This document shows positions 8,851-17,472 of a stretch of 64,000 nt of DNA, in pieces. How positions within the stretch are numbered: the first letter of the stretch is position 1; each line of letters opens with the position of its first letter. The stretch is from assembly GCF_019900845.1 (NCBI RefSeq), contig NZ_CP074570.1:186001-250000 (forward strand). The letters run 5' to 3'. The stretch comes from Paraneptunicella aestuarii (lineage in GTDB: Bacteria; Pseudomonadota; Gammaproteobacteria; Enterobacterales; Alteromonadaceae). The notes beneath the pieces were generated by a model that was not told where the DNA came from, did not search any database, and saw only the letters and a list, made by a program, of their open reading frames with translations. Made by a program: the position numbers and the translations under genes.

Positions 8851-11487
8851 CTATGCCGATGCAGGGATGAATTCGGCGTCATCATAAGCTTCGCTTTCCA
8901 CAGGAAGATGTTCGGCTTCCGCCAAAAACTTACCTTGTCCAAAACGGCAGTTAGCCGCTATCAGTGCTTTGCATTGCTCGTCATTTTCAATACCGTTGGC
9001 AATAACTTCAAAGCCAAAATGTTCTGAAATTTGCTGTACAGATTGAATGATTTTCAGGTTTTCGATACTGGCTGGCAGTGAACGTACAAATTTTCTGTCT
9101 ATTTTGACGTAATCGAACGGGAAGGTGCACAGTGAATTTAACGAAGCCATACCATTACCGAAGTTGTCCAGTACCAGCGTCACGCCAGCTTCTTTCAGCT
9201 GCTGAACTGCTGCAAGCACCTGTTGAGATTTGCGATTGATATGTGTTTCGTCTATTTCTAACACCAGTTTTTCTGGATCAATGCCAGCATCAACAATGCG
9301 CTCAACAAGTTGGCTGACTTGCTTCGCCTGGATCAGATGATTGATCGATAAGTTAATGGCAACACGATGATTACGTTCCTCTCCCCCCGCATCTTTCCAT
9401 ACACGTAGCATCTGACAGGCTCGCTCAATCATGAAACGATCGATTTCCATTGTCATGCCAATATGTTCTGCTACACGCCAGAATTGTTCACGCTTGATTT
9501 TACCCAAAGTGGAATGTTGCCAGCGAACATAACATTCGAGATAAATAGGCTTATTGGTCGCCATATCGACAATGGGCTGGAAATAACAATCAAAGCTGCG
9601 AGTTTTCAGTGTCCGTCGGAACTCATTTTCCAGTTCCAGTTCTTCCAGTAAGCGTTCACGCATACTCTGGTCGAACATCACGTAACGACCACGTCCCATA
9701 GACTTGGCTTGGTACATGGCTGCATCGGCATCCCGAATGAGTTCACCAGCGTTTTTATACCAAGGTTCGATAAAGGCAATACCGATGCTACCGCCGGAAT
9801 ACATTTCTGTACTATCCAGACAGAATGCTTCACTCATGGCTTCGAGGATGCGTGATGCGACTTCTTCGGCATCTTCCTCGTTGTCAAAATTGTCGAGTAA
9901 GATAACGAATTCATCACCGCCCAAGCGAGCCAAAAGATCGTGGCCTCGAATGCAGCGAGCTATACGTTTACTGACTTCAATCAGGAACTTGTCACCTGCT
10001 TGATGGCCCAATGTGTCGTTAATCAGCTTGAAGCGATCCAGATCGATAAACAGGACGGCGAATTTGTTCTTGGGATAGCGTTTTTTGTTTGCGATGGCTA
10101 ATTCAACCCGGCTGGTGAAAAGTGCCCGGTTGGGTAATCCTGTCAGGGTATCGTGATGAGCGTCGTGGATTAGCTTCAGCTCAATGTGCTTTCTTTCTTC
10201 AATCTGTTCTTTCAAGCTGGCATTGGCGCGGTGCAGCTCGTCGGTTCGCTCTTTGACTTTTTCTGCCAAATGCAGGTTATAAGCCTGAATGGATTCTTGA
10301 GCATGTTTTCGTTCCAGCGCTACCGCAATGTGGTGGGAGATATATCTCAGTAATTCCAAATCTCGTGGTTGATATTTGTATTTGTCATCGTAGGATTGAA
10401 TTCCCACAACGCCAGACACTTCACCGTCTACAACTAAAGGTGTTCCTACCCAATAATTCCTTTCTTTCTCCATGCGCATGGCTACATCTCGATCAAGCTC
10501 GCCAGCATCGGCCAATTCAGTGGCTCGAACCGGGCCTATAAGTTCAGCTCGACCATGTCGAAGTACATATTCGGTGAGTCCTCGTCCTAAAGGCCGGGAT
10601 TCAGCAGAAGCATTATTTTCGTCGTAGAAATATGGGAAATTCAGCATTCCCTTATTTTGATCCAGCGTTGCAATATAACAGTTTGGAGCATGAACCAAGC
10701 GCGCGAGGATCATGTGCAGGTTTGCATAGAAGTTTTCCATATCGCCATCAACTGAGGCTGAAAGCTCGGAAATTTCAAACAGTGCCTGTTGCAGATCTTC
10801 AATCTTTTGGCGTTCTTGAATTTCTTCCTGCAACTCGTCGTTAATTTGTCGTAATTGCTTGGTGCGTTCACGAATGGTTCGCTCAGTTAATTCACGGTTT
10901 TTAACTCTGTCTACCGAAGTCACAATGTGTTGCGACACGAATTGCAACACTTCCAAATCTTCTTCGCTGTAGCGAACCGATTCGTCATAACTTTGCACGA
11001 CCATCGCACCGATGCATTTACTGCCTCGCTTTAACGGTACGCCTAACCAGTCTACTGAGGTTGTACCCAGGTCTGCGGCACCGACCTGCCTTTTTTTGTC
11101 TTCGTAATTTTCTTTGGTGAGGAAGAGGGGTTCACCAGTGGTAAGAACGTGCCCGGTAAAGCCTTTTTTCAGCTGTGAGGCTGGGATTTCATTGACTGTT
11201 AGCTCGTCAAACTCATCAACGAAATAAACAATATCTACCAGATCAGAGACTTCGTCATAGAAGGCGACGTAGAAGTTTTTGGCGTCCATGAAGCCACCGA
11301 TAATTTCATGGAGAGCAGAGTACAGGCGTGGCAATTCGCTAACCGAGCTTGCTAACTCGGAAATTTGGAATAGAGCTTTTTGGATCAGCTCTTTCCGTTT
11401 GTACTTATCGGTGATCTGCTGTAACTGTGGAACAAGTTCCCGCAATTCCTCTTCGGAAAGTACTCCAGCAGGTATTTCTGTTGCCAT
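8851..11487 (-). CDS. GAF-GAF-GGDEF-EAL signalling protein with degenerate EAL domain
   Basis: 878 residues, no signal peptide or membrane span, so cytosolic. Order: two GAF domains (about 40-195 and 235-395), each followed by a helical or coiled-coil linker; GGDEF (about 440-605); EAL (about 620-865). The diguanylate cyclase motif GGDEF is intact at 523-527. An RxxD inhibitory site (R514-D517) sits the canonical five residues upstream, so the cyclase half should be active and product-inhibited. The EAL half has lost key positions: ECYVR at E651-R655, DN at 774-775 where catalytic enzymes have DD, and ANGIE at 830 where AEGVE is usual. Phosphodiesterase activity is therefore doubtful; it may bind c-di-GMP or act as a scaffold. 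Confidence 0.9.
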   Translation of the reverse strand: MATEIPAGVLSEEELRELVPQLQQITDKYKRKELIQKALFQISELASSVSELPRLYSALHEIIGGFMDAKNFYVAFYDEVSDLVDIVYFVDEFDELTVNEIPASQLKKGFTGHVLTTGEPLFLTKENYEDKKRQVGAADLGTTSVDWLGVPLKRGSKCIGAMVVQSYDESVRYSEEDLEVLQFVSQHIVTSVDRVKNRELTERTIRERTKQLRQINDELQEEIQERQKIEDLQQALFEISELSASVDGDMENFYANLHMILARLVHAPNCYIATLDQNKGMLNFPYFYDENNASAESRPLGRGLTEYVLRHGRAELIGPVRATELADAGELDRDVAMRMEKERNYWVGTPLVVDGEVSGVVGIQSYDDKYKYQPRDLELLRYISHHIAVALERKHAQESIQAYNLHLAEKVKERTDELHRANASLKEQIEERKHIELKLIHDAHHDTLTGLPNRALFTSRVELAIANKKRYPKNKFAVLFIDLDRFKLINDTLGHQAGDKFLIEVSKRIARCIRGHDLLARLGGDEFVILLDNFDNEEDAEEVASRILEAMSEAFCLDSTEMYSGGSIGIAFIEPWYKNAGELIRDADAAMYQAKSMGRGRYVMFDQSMRERLLEELELENEFRRTLKTRSFDCYFQPIVDMATNKPIYLECYVRWQHSTLGKIKREQFWRVAEHIGMTMEIDRFMIERACQMLRVWKDAGGEERNHRVAINLSINHLIQAKQVSQLVERIVDAGIDPEKLVLEIDETHINRKSQQVLAAVQQLKEAGVTLVLDNFGNGMASLNSLCTFPFDYVKIDRKFVRSLPASIENLKIIQSVQQISEHFGFEVIANGIENDEQCKALIAANCRFGQGKFLAEAEHLPVESEAYDDAEFIPASA

Positions 11488-11551
11488 ATTACAAAAACGT
11501 TATACTCAAAAAATCGCCACTACAGCATTATACATAAACTACAACTAACAA

Positions 11552-11575
11552 AAAGGCTACATAAATGTAGCCTTT
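11552..11575 (-). terminator. Rho-independent terminator of the cytochrome c gene
   Basis: Perfect 10-base arms aaaggctaca (11552-11561) and tgtagccttt (11566-11575) with a 4-base loop. Read on the minus strand, the stem is followed by a U-rich run (tttttgtt). It lies about 65 bases beyond the cytochrome gene stop and is also in the 5' region of the GGDEF/EAL gene. Confidence 0.8.
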
Positions 11576-11640
11576 CGTGAAAGATCACGTAGTTTATCCA
11601 CTTCTTACTACTAAATTGATTCCTTTCAAATACTTAAATC

Positions 11641-12030
11641 TTAGTTATATTCAAGCATATAATCGATCGCAGCTTTAATTTCGTCTTCGCTACAATCTGA
11701 ACAAGCACCCATAGGTGGCATTGCATTAAAACCTTTCAATGCGTGCTCTAGTAGTTTATCTAAACCACGAGCATCTATACGAGGTTGCCATTCGGCTTTG
11801 CTAAAAGAAAGAGGTGCGCCAAGTGCTTTACTAGCGTGACAGCCAACACAGGAAGATTGATAAACTTGTTGACCAGTACGTGCGCCACCAGAACCTGCCG
11901 CCGCCGCACCTTTAACATGTACTTGTCCAACTGGTTTAATTCGATCAATCATCGCTTGATTATCATCAGCTGCAAATGCTGAACCTAAACCAATACCCGC
12001 TGCTACTAACATCAACACTAATTTTTTCAC
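11641..12030 (-). CDS. Cytochrome c5-like periplasmic monohaem protein
   Basis: 129 residues from a GTG at 12030. A TTG twelve bases earlier is in frame, but the ribosome-binding site GGAGAG (12040-12035) overlaps it and is correctly spaced for the GTG. The N-terminus (KKLVLMLVAAGIGLGSAFAADD) is a signal peptide cleaved after AFA. The single haem site is SCVGCHA. The second half has a MPPMGAC segment with the likely axial methionine, and two extra cysteines (CSDC) as in class I cytochromes c5. It is a small electron carrier of the periplasm. It is divergent from the haem peroxidase gene, and electron donation to that enzyme is possible but unproven. Confidence 0.9.
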   Translation of the reverse strand: MKKLVLMLVAAGIGLGSAFAADDNQAMIDRIKPVGQVHVKGAAAAGSGGARTGQQVYQSSCVGCHASKALGAPLSFSKAEWQPRIDARGLDKLLEHALKGFNAMPPMGACSDCSEDEIKAAIDYMLEYN

Positions 12031-12262
12031 ATTTCTCTCCAAATGAGGGTGCGCGTAGATATGTTAAATTTTTAGGGGCAAGATTATAACGCCTTATTGC
12101 CCCGTAACAAGAAATTAATCAGAAAATAAGCGATCTTGAACGGTCGTTACTTTCCATCTTTCGCGTTATATTTTGAAGTGTAAAAATATATTTACCATTT
12201 TTTCGTAAAAACAACATCTTTCCGTGCAGCAAAACTTTCAAAAATATCTACAGTAAGGAGTT

Positions 12263-12315
12263 GAGAATTTGCCGTCCGTTGTTCGTCGGCAGGTGTCGGG
12301 AACAATAAAATTCTC
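12263..12315 (+). promoter_or_regulatory. Nested inverted repeat in the leader of the haem peroxidase gene
   Basis: Outer arms gagaattt (12263-12270) and aaattctc (12308-12315) are perfect complements, and directly inside them gccg (12271-12274) pairs with cggc (12287-12290). The element ends 39 bases before the peroxidase start. It could be a leader structure or a large operator. The remainder of the 324-base gap between the divergent cytochrome c and peroxidase genes is A/T-rich, presumably carries both promoters, and shows no ORF. Confidence 0.4.
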
Positions 12316-12354
12316 ATGTAACACATTCAAAAAATGTTAAAGAGGACACGGAAT

Positions 12355-13827
12355 ATGGCTAACCACTATCATGGTTTAGCGCCCTTTAAAGGGCTAGAAT
12401 TGCTACAGAGTTTTAATGACAGTGAACCCGGTCGCTTCGCGAGGCTTCTGCCAGAATTACCCCCACTCTATGTCAACCCACTTACGCTACATAAAATTGG
12501 TGAGGCCAATGGTGTGATGGAAGATAGAGGGCTACCTAATTTATCCAAAACAGTAGAGCTGGGACTTATCTTTTTTGGCCAGTTTATCGATCACGATATT
12601 ACGCTGGACGACAGTTCATCTCTAAGTTCAAACAATGTCCCTTCTAAAGTCGATAATGTCAGAACGCCTACACTGGATCTGGATTCTGTTTATGGTGAAG
12701 GACCTGAAGCAAGTCCTTACTTATACAAAGACGGCTTATATTTGTTAACCGGTGCAGACTACGCTGGCAATTTTACCGATGAGCAATGGCTGAGACTGGC
12801 AGCGAAAGATTTGCCACGTAACCCGCTGGGTACAGCTATCATTGGTGATCCGCGAAATGATGAAAACCGCGTTATTTCTCAAATGCAGCTTGGCTTCTTG
12901 CGCTTTCACAACGCGGTTGTTGATAGCCTTAAAGATAGACCGGGTGCGCCAACGGGTTCTAAATTGTTTGAAGACGCTCGCCGAGTCGCAACCTGGCACT
13001 ACCAGTGGGTAGTTCTGAATCACTTCTTGCGCACCATTTGTGGTGACTGGATCGTGGACGACATTTTGGCAAATGGGCGCAAGATCTATGTGCCTGAATA
13101 CGAAGCTGATGGTGATGTTGAACCTTTCATTCCCATTGAGTTTGCGACTGCTGCCTATCGTTTCGGACATAGCATGATCGTGGAAAAATTCCGTGTTCAG
13201 CAGGGCGAAGATCAATTCCCATTGTTTGGAGACCGCTATGGTAATGGTTTCACTCCTTTGCCAAATTTGCGTGCTGTTGTGGACTGGGAAACCTTGCTGG
13301 ATAGCGGTAACGGTGATTTTGAGCGTGCAGGTCAGCTAGACACCAAACTTGCCAGCACATTGCTTAACTTGCCATTCTTGCCTGCAGAACTTCCGGCTTT
13401 TGAACGTTCATTGGCAACAAGAAACTTGTTAAGAGCGCAAAGCTTCTTAATCCCTTCCGGTGAGCAAGTGGCTAACTTGATGATCCAGTATGGTGCAAAA
13501 GAAATCACATCCGAGATGATCGAGCATGTTAGTGAAGCTGCAAAAAGATTGGGCGATCTGGATAAAGGCACACCATTATGGTTGTACTTGTTGCAAGAAG
13601 GCCAAACGATTGGTCGCATGAATAATGATGGTAAATTCGAGAGAGGAGAAGGTTTAGGCCCTGTAGGAGCTCGATTTGTCGCTGAAACCATTATTGGCCT
13701 GATGGAATTGGATGATCGTTCTTTCCTTGGCACAAATCGTAACTGGTCACCAATGGATTCTCATGACAAGTTGGGGCCCAATGGCGTGACTAACTTGTAT
13801 GATTTGCTGACTTTTGGCGATAACTAA
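12355..13827 (+). CDS. Animal-type haem peroxidase family protein
   Basis: 490 residues from ATG 12355, which is preceded by AGAGGA at good spacing; the in-frame ATG at 12334 lacks such a site. The protein belongs to the peroxidase-cyclooxygenase (animal haem peroxidase) superfamily. It has the distal histidine block FGQFIDHDITL (H80, D81), a catalytic-arginine region around NRVISQMQLGFLRFHN, and the proximal histidine in YRFGHSM (H272). It should oxidise small substrates or halides with hydrogen peroxide. There is no signal peptide and no RTX-type repeat, so export is not evident. It has its own terminator downstream and is divergent from a periplasmic cytochrome c. The physiological substrate cannot be inferred. 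Confidence 0.85.
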   Translation: MANHYHGLAPFKGLELLQSFNDSEPGRFARLLPELPPLYVNPLTLHKIGEANGVMEDRGLPNLSKTVELGLIFFGQFIDHDITLDDSSSLSSNNVPSKVDNVRTPTLDLDSVYGEGPEASPYLYKDGLYLLTGADYAGNFTDEQWLRLAAKDLPRNPLGTAIIGDPRNDENRVISQMQLGFLRFHNAVVDSLKDRPGAPTGSKLFEDARRVATWHYQWVVLNHFLRTICGDWIVDDILANGRKIYVPEYEADGDVEPFIPIEFATAAYRFGHSMIVEKFRVQQGEDQFPLFGDRYGNGFTPLPNLRAVVDWETLLDSGNGDFERAGQLDTKLASTLLNLPFLPAELPAFERSLATRNLLRAQSFLIPSGEQVANLMIQYGAKEITSEMIEHVSEAAKRLGDLDKGTPLWLYLLQEGQTIGRMNNDGKFERGEGLGPVGARFVAETIIGLMELDDRSFLGTNRNWSPMDSHDKLGPNGVTNLYDLLTFGDN

Positions 13828-13848
13828 GAAGCTTTTTAGCTTTTAACC

Positions 13849-13884
13849 AGGCTGCCGGGAGATTCCGGTGGCCTTTCTCTTTTC
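13849..13884 (+). terminator. Terminator after the haem peroxidase gene
   Basis: Stem aggc-tg-ccgg (13849-13858) against ccgg-tg-gcct (13865-13874), with a two-base internal mismatch and a 6-base loop, followed by a T-rich run (ttctctttt). It begins 21 bases after the peroxidase stop. Confidence 0.6.
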
Positions 13885-14033
13885 TGATTTTATACAAATG
13901 CATTCATAATCCTCCCTGCATATTCGCTAAGCTGGAATAAAAACTGGGCGATGAAGATATTATTCACTTTATTAAATATGAAGGTATGCTGCAAAGACCC
14001 ACTGCCAGGAAGTATTTAAGAGGAGAAATTAAC

Positions 14034-14210
14034 ATGCGAATTTTATTAGTAATAATAGGCTTATTATTCACAGTCAGCTCTTTCGCACATCATGATGACA
14101 TTGTAGGTGAAGGGCTTGAACATGAACTTTTCCACGCGTTGTTATGGCTAGTGGTTGCTGTGGCGTTATATAAAGGTATTCGGTGGTTACAGCAGAATAG
14201 AGACCGTTAA
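14034..14210 (+). CDS. Small membrane protein of unknown function
   Basis: 58 residues from ATG 14034, which has a strong AGGAGA site eight bases upstream; a longer in-frame version from 13986 lacks one. It has an N-terminal hydrophobic segment (MRILLVIIGLLFTVSSFAHHDD) resembling a signal peptide or first membrane helix, and a second hydrophobic stretch (LFHALLWLVVAVALYKGI). It ends in a basic tail. The histidine-rich HHDD after the first segment could bind metal, but that is speculative. I do not recognise a family. It stands alone between the peroxidase terminator and the tRNA gene. Confidence 0.7.
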   Translation: MRILLVIIGLLFTVSSFAHHDDIVGEGLEHELFHALLWLVVAVALYKGIRWLQQNRDR

Positions 14211-14299
14211 ATCACTACAGCTCTCTGTCTATTTTTACACCCTATTGATGTGCGGTGAGTGTTAGGCACTCATCTATGAACCTATCCGGTATTAATGGT

Positions 14300-14320
14300 T
14301 GATGTCACCTTGGGACATCA
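14300..14320 (+). other. Short hairpin upstream of the tRNA gene
   Basis: Arms tgatgtc (14300-14306) and gacatca (14314-14320) are perfect complements with a 7-base loop, with no U-run. It lies between the small membrane protein gene and tRNA-Arg. The function is unknown; it may be a weak terminator or part of the tRNA promoter region. Confidence 0.3.
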
Positions 14321-14365
14321 GTATGATAAGCGCCGCTTCATACCTACGGTATATCCTACATTTAA

Positions 14366-14442
14366 CCACCCGTAGCTCAGCTGGATAGAGCGCACCCCTC
14401 CGGAGGGTGAGGCCAGAGGTTCGAATCCTCTCGGGTGGGCCA
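14366..14442 (+). tRNA. tRNA-Arg (anticodon CCG)
   Basis: 77 bases with a complete cloverleaf. The acceptor stem ccacccg pairs with cgggtgg, followed by discriminator g and an encoded cca. The D stem is gctc/gagc. The anticodon stem caccc/gggtg carries loop ctccgga, anticodon CCG. The T stem agagg/cctct carries loop ttcgaat. It reads arginine CGG codons. It is closely like the enterobacterial CCG isoacceptor except for a C-G first pair. No attachment-site duplication of its 3' end is seen downstream in this window. Confidence 0.97.
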
Positions 14443-14480
14443 TTAAGCCTGTATACAAATTTTGGTTTACATAAGATTCC

Positions 14481-14512
14481 AAATCTAATAAGAATTATTT
14501 TTATTTAGATTT
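14481..14512 (+). promoter_or_regulatory. A/T-rich palindrome upstream of feoAB, possible iron-regulatory site
   Basis: Arms aaatctaa (14481-14488) and ttagattt (14505-14512) flank a centre that matches a Fur-type 19-mer only loosely (about 12 of 19 positions in 14487-14505, helped by A/T richness). Its place 215-250 bases before feoA makes a regulatory role plausible. The match alone does not establish a Fur site. Confidence 0.25.
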
Positions 14513-14687
14513 GATTCTGGCTGCTAACCTTATATAGAATCAGCGACTACAGTGTCTGTTGTTTGTTTAAACGGGTACGCGTCGTCTTGCGAAAGACCTT
14601 AACAACCCCATTTATCAAATTATTCAGATGCCATGCCTTGTCTTAGGCAATTTTGCGGATCACCTGTTAGAAGGTGTGCCTTTCAAC

Positions 14688-14706
14688 AGGAGGTAAACAG
14701 CCTCCT
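14688..14706 (+). promoter_or_regulatory. Hairpin burying an AGGAGG sequence in the feoA leader
   Basis: AGGAGG (14688-14693), a perfect ribosome-binding sequence, can pair fully with CCTCCT (14701-14706) across a 7-base loop. The nearest in-frame codons are TTG 14707 and ATG 14728. A second small stem (cacct/aggtg) lies just upstream. The arrangement suggests translational control of feoA, or a relic start site. Otherwise the 285 bases between the tRNA and feoA contain no gene that I can support. Confidence 0.35.
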
Positions 14707-14727
14707 TTGAGAGAGTTTCACAACCCA

Positions 14728-14976
14728 ATGCAAGAGCATATTTCTATGACAGTGTGGGATTTACCCAAGAAGACCAGTGCTTATGTTAGCCACATTAGTG
14801 ATCATTTAGAGATGGTCGTGGTGAGTCGTCTTCAGGAAATGGGATTCAATATTGACTGTGAAGTCTTGTGTTTGCGTCGTAGCCCCTTTTCTGGGCCTAT
14901 CGTTATTCAATTGGGCGATAGTGTTATCTCACTTGAAAAAGATATCGCGGATAAGATTTATCTTCATCATTCATAA
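14728..14976 (+). CDS. feoA: Ferrous iron transport protein A
   Basis: 82 residues from ATG 14728; ATG 14746 (76 residues, MTVWDLPKK) is equally compatible with the family, and a TTG at 14707 is also in frame, so the start is uncertain. It is a small SH3-like cytosolic protein that assists FeoB. The pattern of an opening hydrophobic strand, a helix with RLQEMGF, then VLCLRRSPFSGPIVIQLGDSVISLEKDIADKI matches FeoA domains. It is followed 34 bases later by feoB in the same direction, so the two are almost certainly co-transcribed. No feoC follows. Confidence 0.85.
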   Translation: MQEHISMTVWDLPKKTSAYVSHISDHLEMVVVSRLQEMGFNIDCEVLCLRRSPFSGPIVIQLGDSVISLEKDIADKIYLHHS

Positions 14977-15010
14977 TTTCAGCGCATTCTCATAAGAATC
15001 AGGTTCAGTA

Positions 15011-16819
15011 ATGCAGCGAATAATATTAGTTGGTAAGCCCAACTGTGGTAAGAGTTTGCTCTTTAACCAGCTAACAGGATTACGTCAAAAAGTTGCTAAT
15101 TTTCCCGGTGTGACCGTTGAGTTAAGAAGTGGTCAATTTGGGCAGTTTGAAGTTGTCGATTTTCCTGGAACCTATTCATTAAATACCTTATCCCGAGACG
15201 AAGAAATCGCGGTTGAAAAGATTAACGACGCACTTGCTCACGCTGACACTCATATGTTGGTGTGCGTGTTAGACGCTACTCGCCTTGAGCGCAGCTTGGT
15301 CTTCGCTTTGCAAGTTTTGTCTCTGGCACGCAAACATCATAAAAACATTATGTTTGTGTTGAATATGGCGGATGAATTACAGCGCTTTGGGCACACGATT
15401 GATGTTGATAAATTGTCTCAGCAACTGGGTGTGCCAGTGTGCGCTTTATCTGCCAAAACCTTGCAAGGGGTCGATGCCTTTAAGAACAAACTGTTAGCCA
15501 GTGCTACTGAAGAGGTTGAAGCCTTACCAGAACCTCAAGTTGATATAGACGATGTCGTTACTACCAGTCGTCAACTTGCGAAAGAACACGCCCCCGCAGC
15601 CAGTATCGTTTTAAAAAATCAGAATAGAATTGATAGTTTCCTGCTTAATAATGTATTAGGAAGCGTGGCCTTTTTTGTCATTATGTTTTTGTTGTTCCAG
15701 AGTATTTTTAACTGGGCAGAACCCTTGATGGATGGTGTAGAAGCGATTATTGAAGGTTTGGCTGGTGCTGTGACCAGTGTGTTGCCTGATGGCATAGTGA
15801 ATGATTTTGTTTCAGATGCGCTATTTGGTGGTGTGGGATCGTTTCTGGTTTTTGTACCACAGATTATGGTACTGACTTTTATCATTGGCTTGCTTGAAGA
15901 TAGTGGTTATTTGGCAAGGGCGGCGCTGATTTGTCATAAGCCGCTTAGCTATTTTGGCTTGTCCGGGCGCAGCTTTATTCCGTACTTGTCCGGTCATGCC
16001 TGTGCTATTCCAGCCATTATGGCGGCGCGAACCATTGAGTCGCCACGTAAGCGTTTGATTACCATGATGACCATTCCGTTAATGTCCTGTTCTGCTCGCT
16101 TGCCTGTTTATGCCTTGTTGATCGCGGCTTTTATTCCCGCAGATCAGTATTGGCTCGGTGTGTTTAACATGCAGGGTTTAACCTTCTTCGCGCTATATAT
16201 GTTCGGTATTTTCACCGCATTAGTGGTGAGTGCGTTGCTTAATAAGCTTTCATTAAATCATGATAAAACGGAAATGCCGTTTATTTTGGAGCTACCCACT
16301 TATCGTTTGCCACACTGGAAACCGCTAATGCAGAGGGTAATTAATAGTGGTTGGCAATTCATCAAACGTGCTGCTCCCGTGATTTTCATGGTGTCACTGG
16401 TGCTTTGGGTATTGGGTTATTTCCCTCTGGATTCTAACCTTGAAGGTTCATGGCTAGGACAAATAGGCCATGTGATTGCGCCTGTTTTCGAGCCACTGGG
16501 TTTAGATTGGCGCTATGGTGTCGCTATTATGATGTCTTTCCTTGCGCGTGAGGTTTTCGTGGGTGTATTGGGGACGTTATACGGTATTGAAGGTGCAGAC
16601 GAAAATATCGCAGGACTTGCCGATAATATTGCCGCCGATGGTTTAACTTTGGGCACAGGTATCGGCTTGTTATTGTTCTACGTAGTTGCCTTGCAGTGCG
16701 TGGCAACAGTGGCGACATTAAGAGCAGAAACAGGCAACAACAAGCTAGTTTGGAGCCTGTATATTATGTACGGTGTACTGGCTTATTGTCTGGCGTTGTT
16801 AGCGGCTAATTTTATTTAG
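15011..16819 (+). CDS. feoB: Ferrous iron transport protein B
   Basis: 602 residues, a short form (enterobacterial FeoB is about 770). The N-terminal G domain has G1 GKPNCGKS (8-15), DFPGTYS for G3, NMAD for G4 and SAKT for G5. After a helical spacer come about eight membrane segments, including the two gate regions: GHACAIPAIMAARTI with its conserved cysteine, and PLMSCSARLPVY. The C-terminal AREVFVGVLGTLY and CVATVATLRAETG blocks show that the 3' end is intact. It imports Fe(II) across the inner membrane. The shortness comes from compact loops, not from a frameshift. Confidence 0.95.
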   Translation: MQRIILVGKPNCGKSLLFNQLTGLRQKVANFPGVTVELRSGQFGQFEVVDFPGTYSLNTLSRDEEIAVEKINDALAHADTHMLVCVLDATRLERSLVFALQVLSLARKHHKNIMFVLNMADELQRFGHTIDVDKLSQQLGVPVCALSAKTLQGVDAFKNKLLASATEEVEALPEPQVDIDDVVTTSRQLAKEHAPAASIVLKNQNRIDSFLLNNVLGSVAFFVIMFLLFQSIFNWAEPLMDGVEAIIEGLAGAVTSVLPDGIVNDFVSDALFGGVGSFLVFVPQIMVLTFIIGLLEDSGYLARAALICHKPLSYFGLSGRSFIPYLSGHACAIPAIMAARTIESPRKRLITMMTIPLMSCSARLPVYALLIAAFIPADQYWLGVFNMQGLTFFALYMFGIFTALVVSALLNKLSLNHDKTEMPFILELPTYRLPHWKPLMQRVINSGWQFIKRAAPVIFMVSLVLWVLGYFPLDSNLEGSWLGQIGHVIAPVFEPLGLDWRYGVAIMMSFLAREVFVGVLGTLYGIEGADENIAGLADNIAADGLTLGTGIGLLLFYVVALQCVATVATLRAETGNNKLVWSLYIMYGVLAYCLALLAANFI

Positions 16820-16845
16820 AAAATTAAAACACTGGGATTGCATGG

Positions 16846-16871
16846 AAGAACAGGAAATTAATCCTGTTCTT
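16846..16871. terminator. Hairpin between convergent feoB and rsd
   Basis: Perfect 10-base arms aagaacagga (16846-16855) and tcctgttctt (16862-16871) with a 6-base loop; the rsd stop codon lies inside it. No strong U-run follows on either strand. It most likely marks the transcriptional boundary of the two convergent genes. Confidence 0.5.
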
Positions 16872-17319
16872 TGTTAACCAGTGTTTGTATTAGCTCATCT
16901 TCATAACTGAATCTTTCTTCCATCTGTTGACCAAGTACGGCCAGATTCAGGTCGAAACTTTTCATTTCAACGTCATCGTCGTCTGTGATGTTGGCGTAGC
17001 GATCATTGAATGAAAGTGCAGTGTCTGTGCTGTCTGAGAACTTGGGGAACAGTTCTTCGGCTTTGGCTAAATCGTCGGTGTCAGACAGGATCTTCTCGTA
17101 TATTTCAAAGTGGCCTGCTGAAATATAGTCCATCAAAATTTCACAGAAAGATTCGATTTCCTTGGCATCTGGAAGGGCTTTGTCTGCACGTTCAAATGGT
17201 GGCAGCCCTGCTAATTGGCAGTATTGCACCAGTAATTGTTTGCGTTCTTGCAACCATGTATCAATTGCAGAATTAAAGCCGCTCCATTTTTCAGTCGCTT
17301 GTTGTACTTTTGTCAGCAT
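16858..17319 (-). CDS. rsd: Regulator of sigma-70 (Rsd/AlgQ family)
   Basis: 153 residues, all helical in appearance, matching Rsd/AlgQ: WLQERKQLLVQYCQLAGLPPF, then IESFCEILMDYISAGHFEIYEKIL (the conserved DY-SAGHF-IYE block) and a C-terminal LGQQMEERFSYEDELI helix. Rsd proteins bind region 4 of the housekeeping sigma factor in stationary phase and thereby favour alternative sigma factors. The neighbouring nudC is divergent, sharing a 153-base promoter region, and hemE follows it; this rsd-nudC-hemE linkage is also known from enterobacteria. Confidence 0.9.
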   Translation of the reverse strand: MLTKVQQATEKWSGFNSAIDTWLQERKQLLVQYCQLAGLPPFERADKALPDAKEIESFCEILMDYISAGHFEIYEKILSDTDDLAKAEELFPKFSDSTDTALSFNDRYANITDDDDVEMKSFDLNLAVLGQQMEERFSYEDELIQTLVNKEQD

Positions 17320-17472
17320 GATGTCTTATCTCCGACTTTTTTACTGGTGAATATCAACACGTTTTTGAAAGTATAACAAAAAGCGACTGTTACAAAAGTT
17401 AACTTAAGTCGAATGGGAAAAAACATTGCTTGATGCTACATTGCACGCAGGTTTTATAGGGAATTCAAGCAG

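Noticed and set aside
14443..14727. Integration site or mobile element at the 3' end of tRNA-Arg
   Set aside because: No integrase gene and no duplicated tRNA end found; downstream genes are ordinary feoAB.
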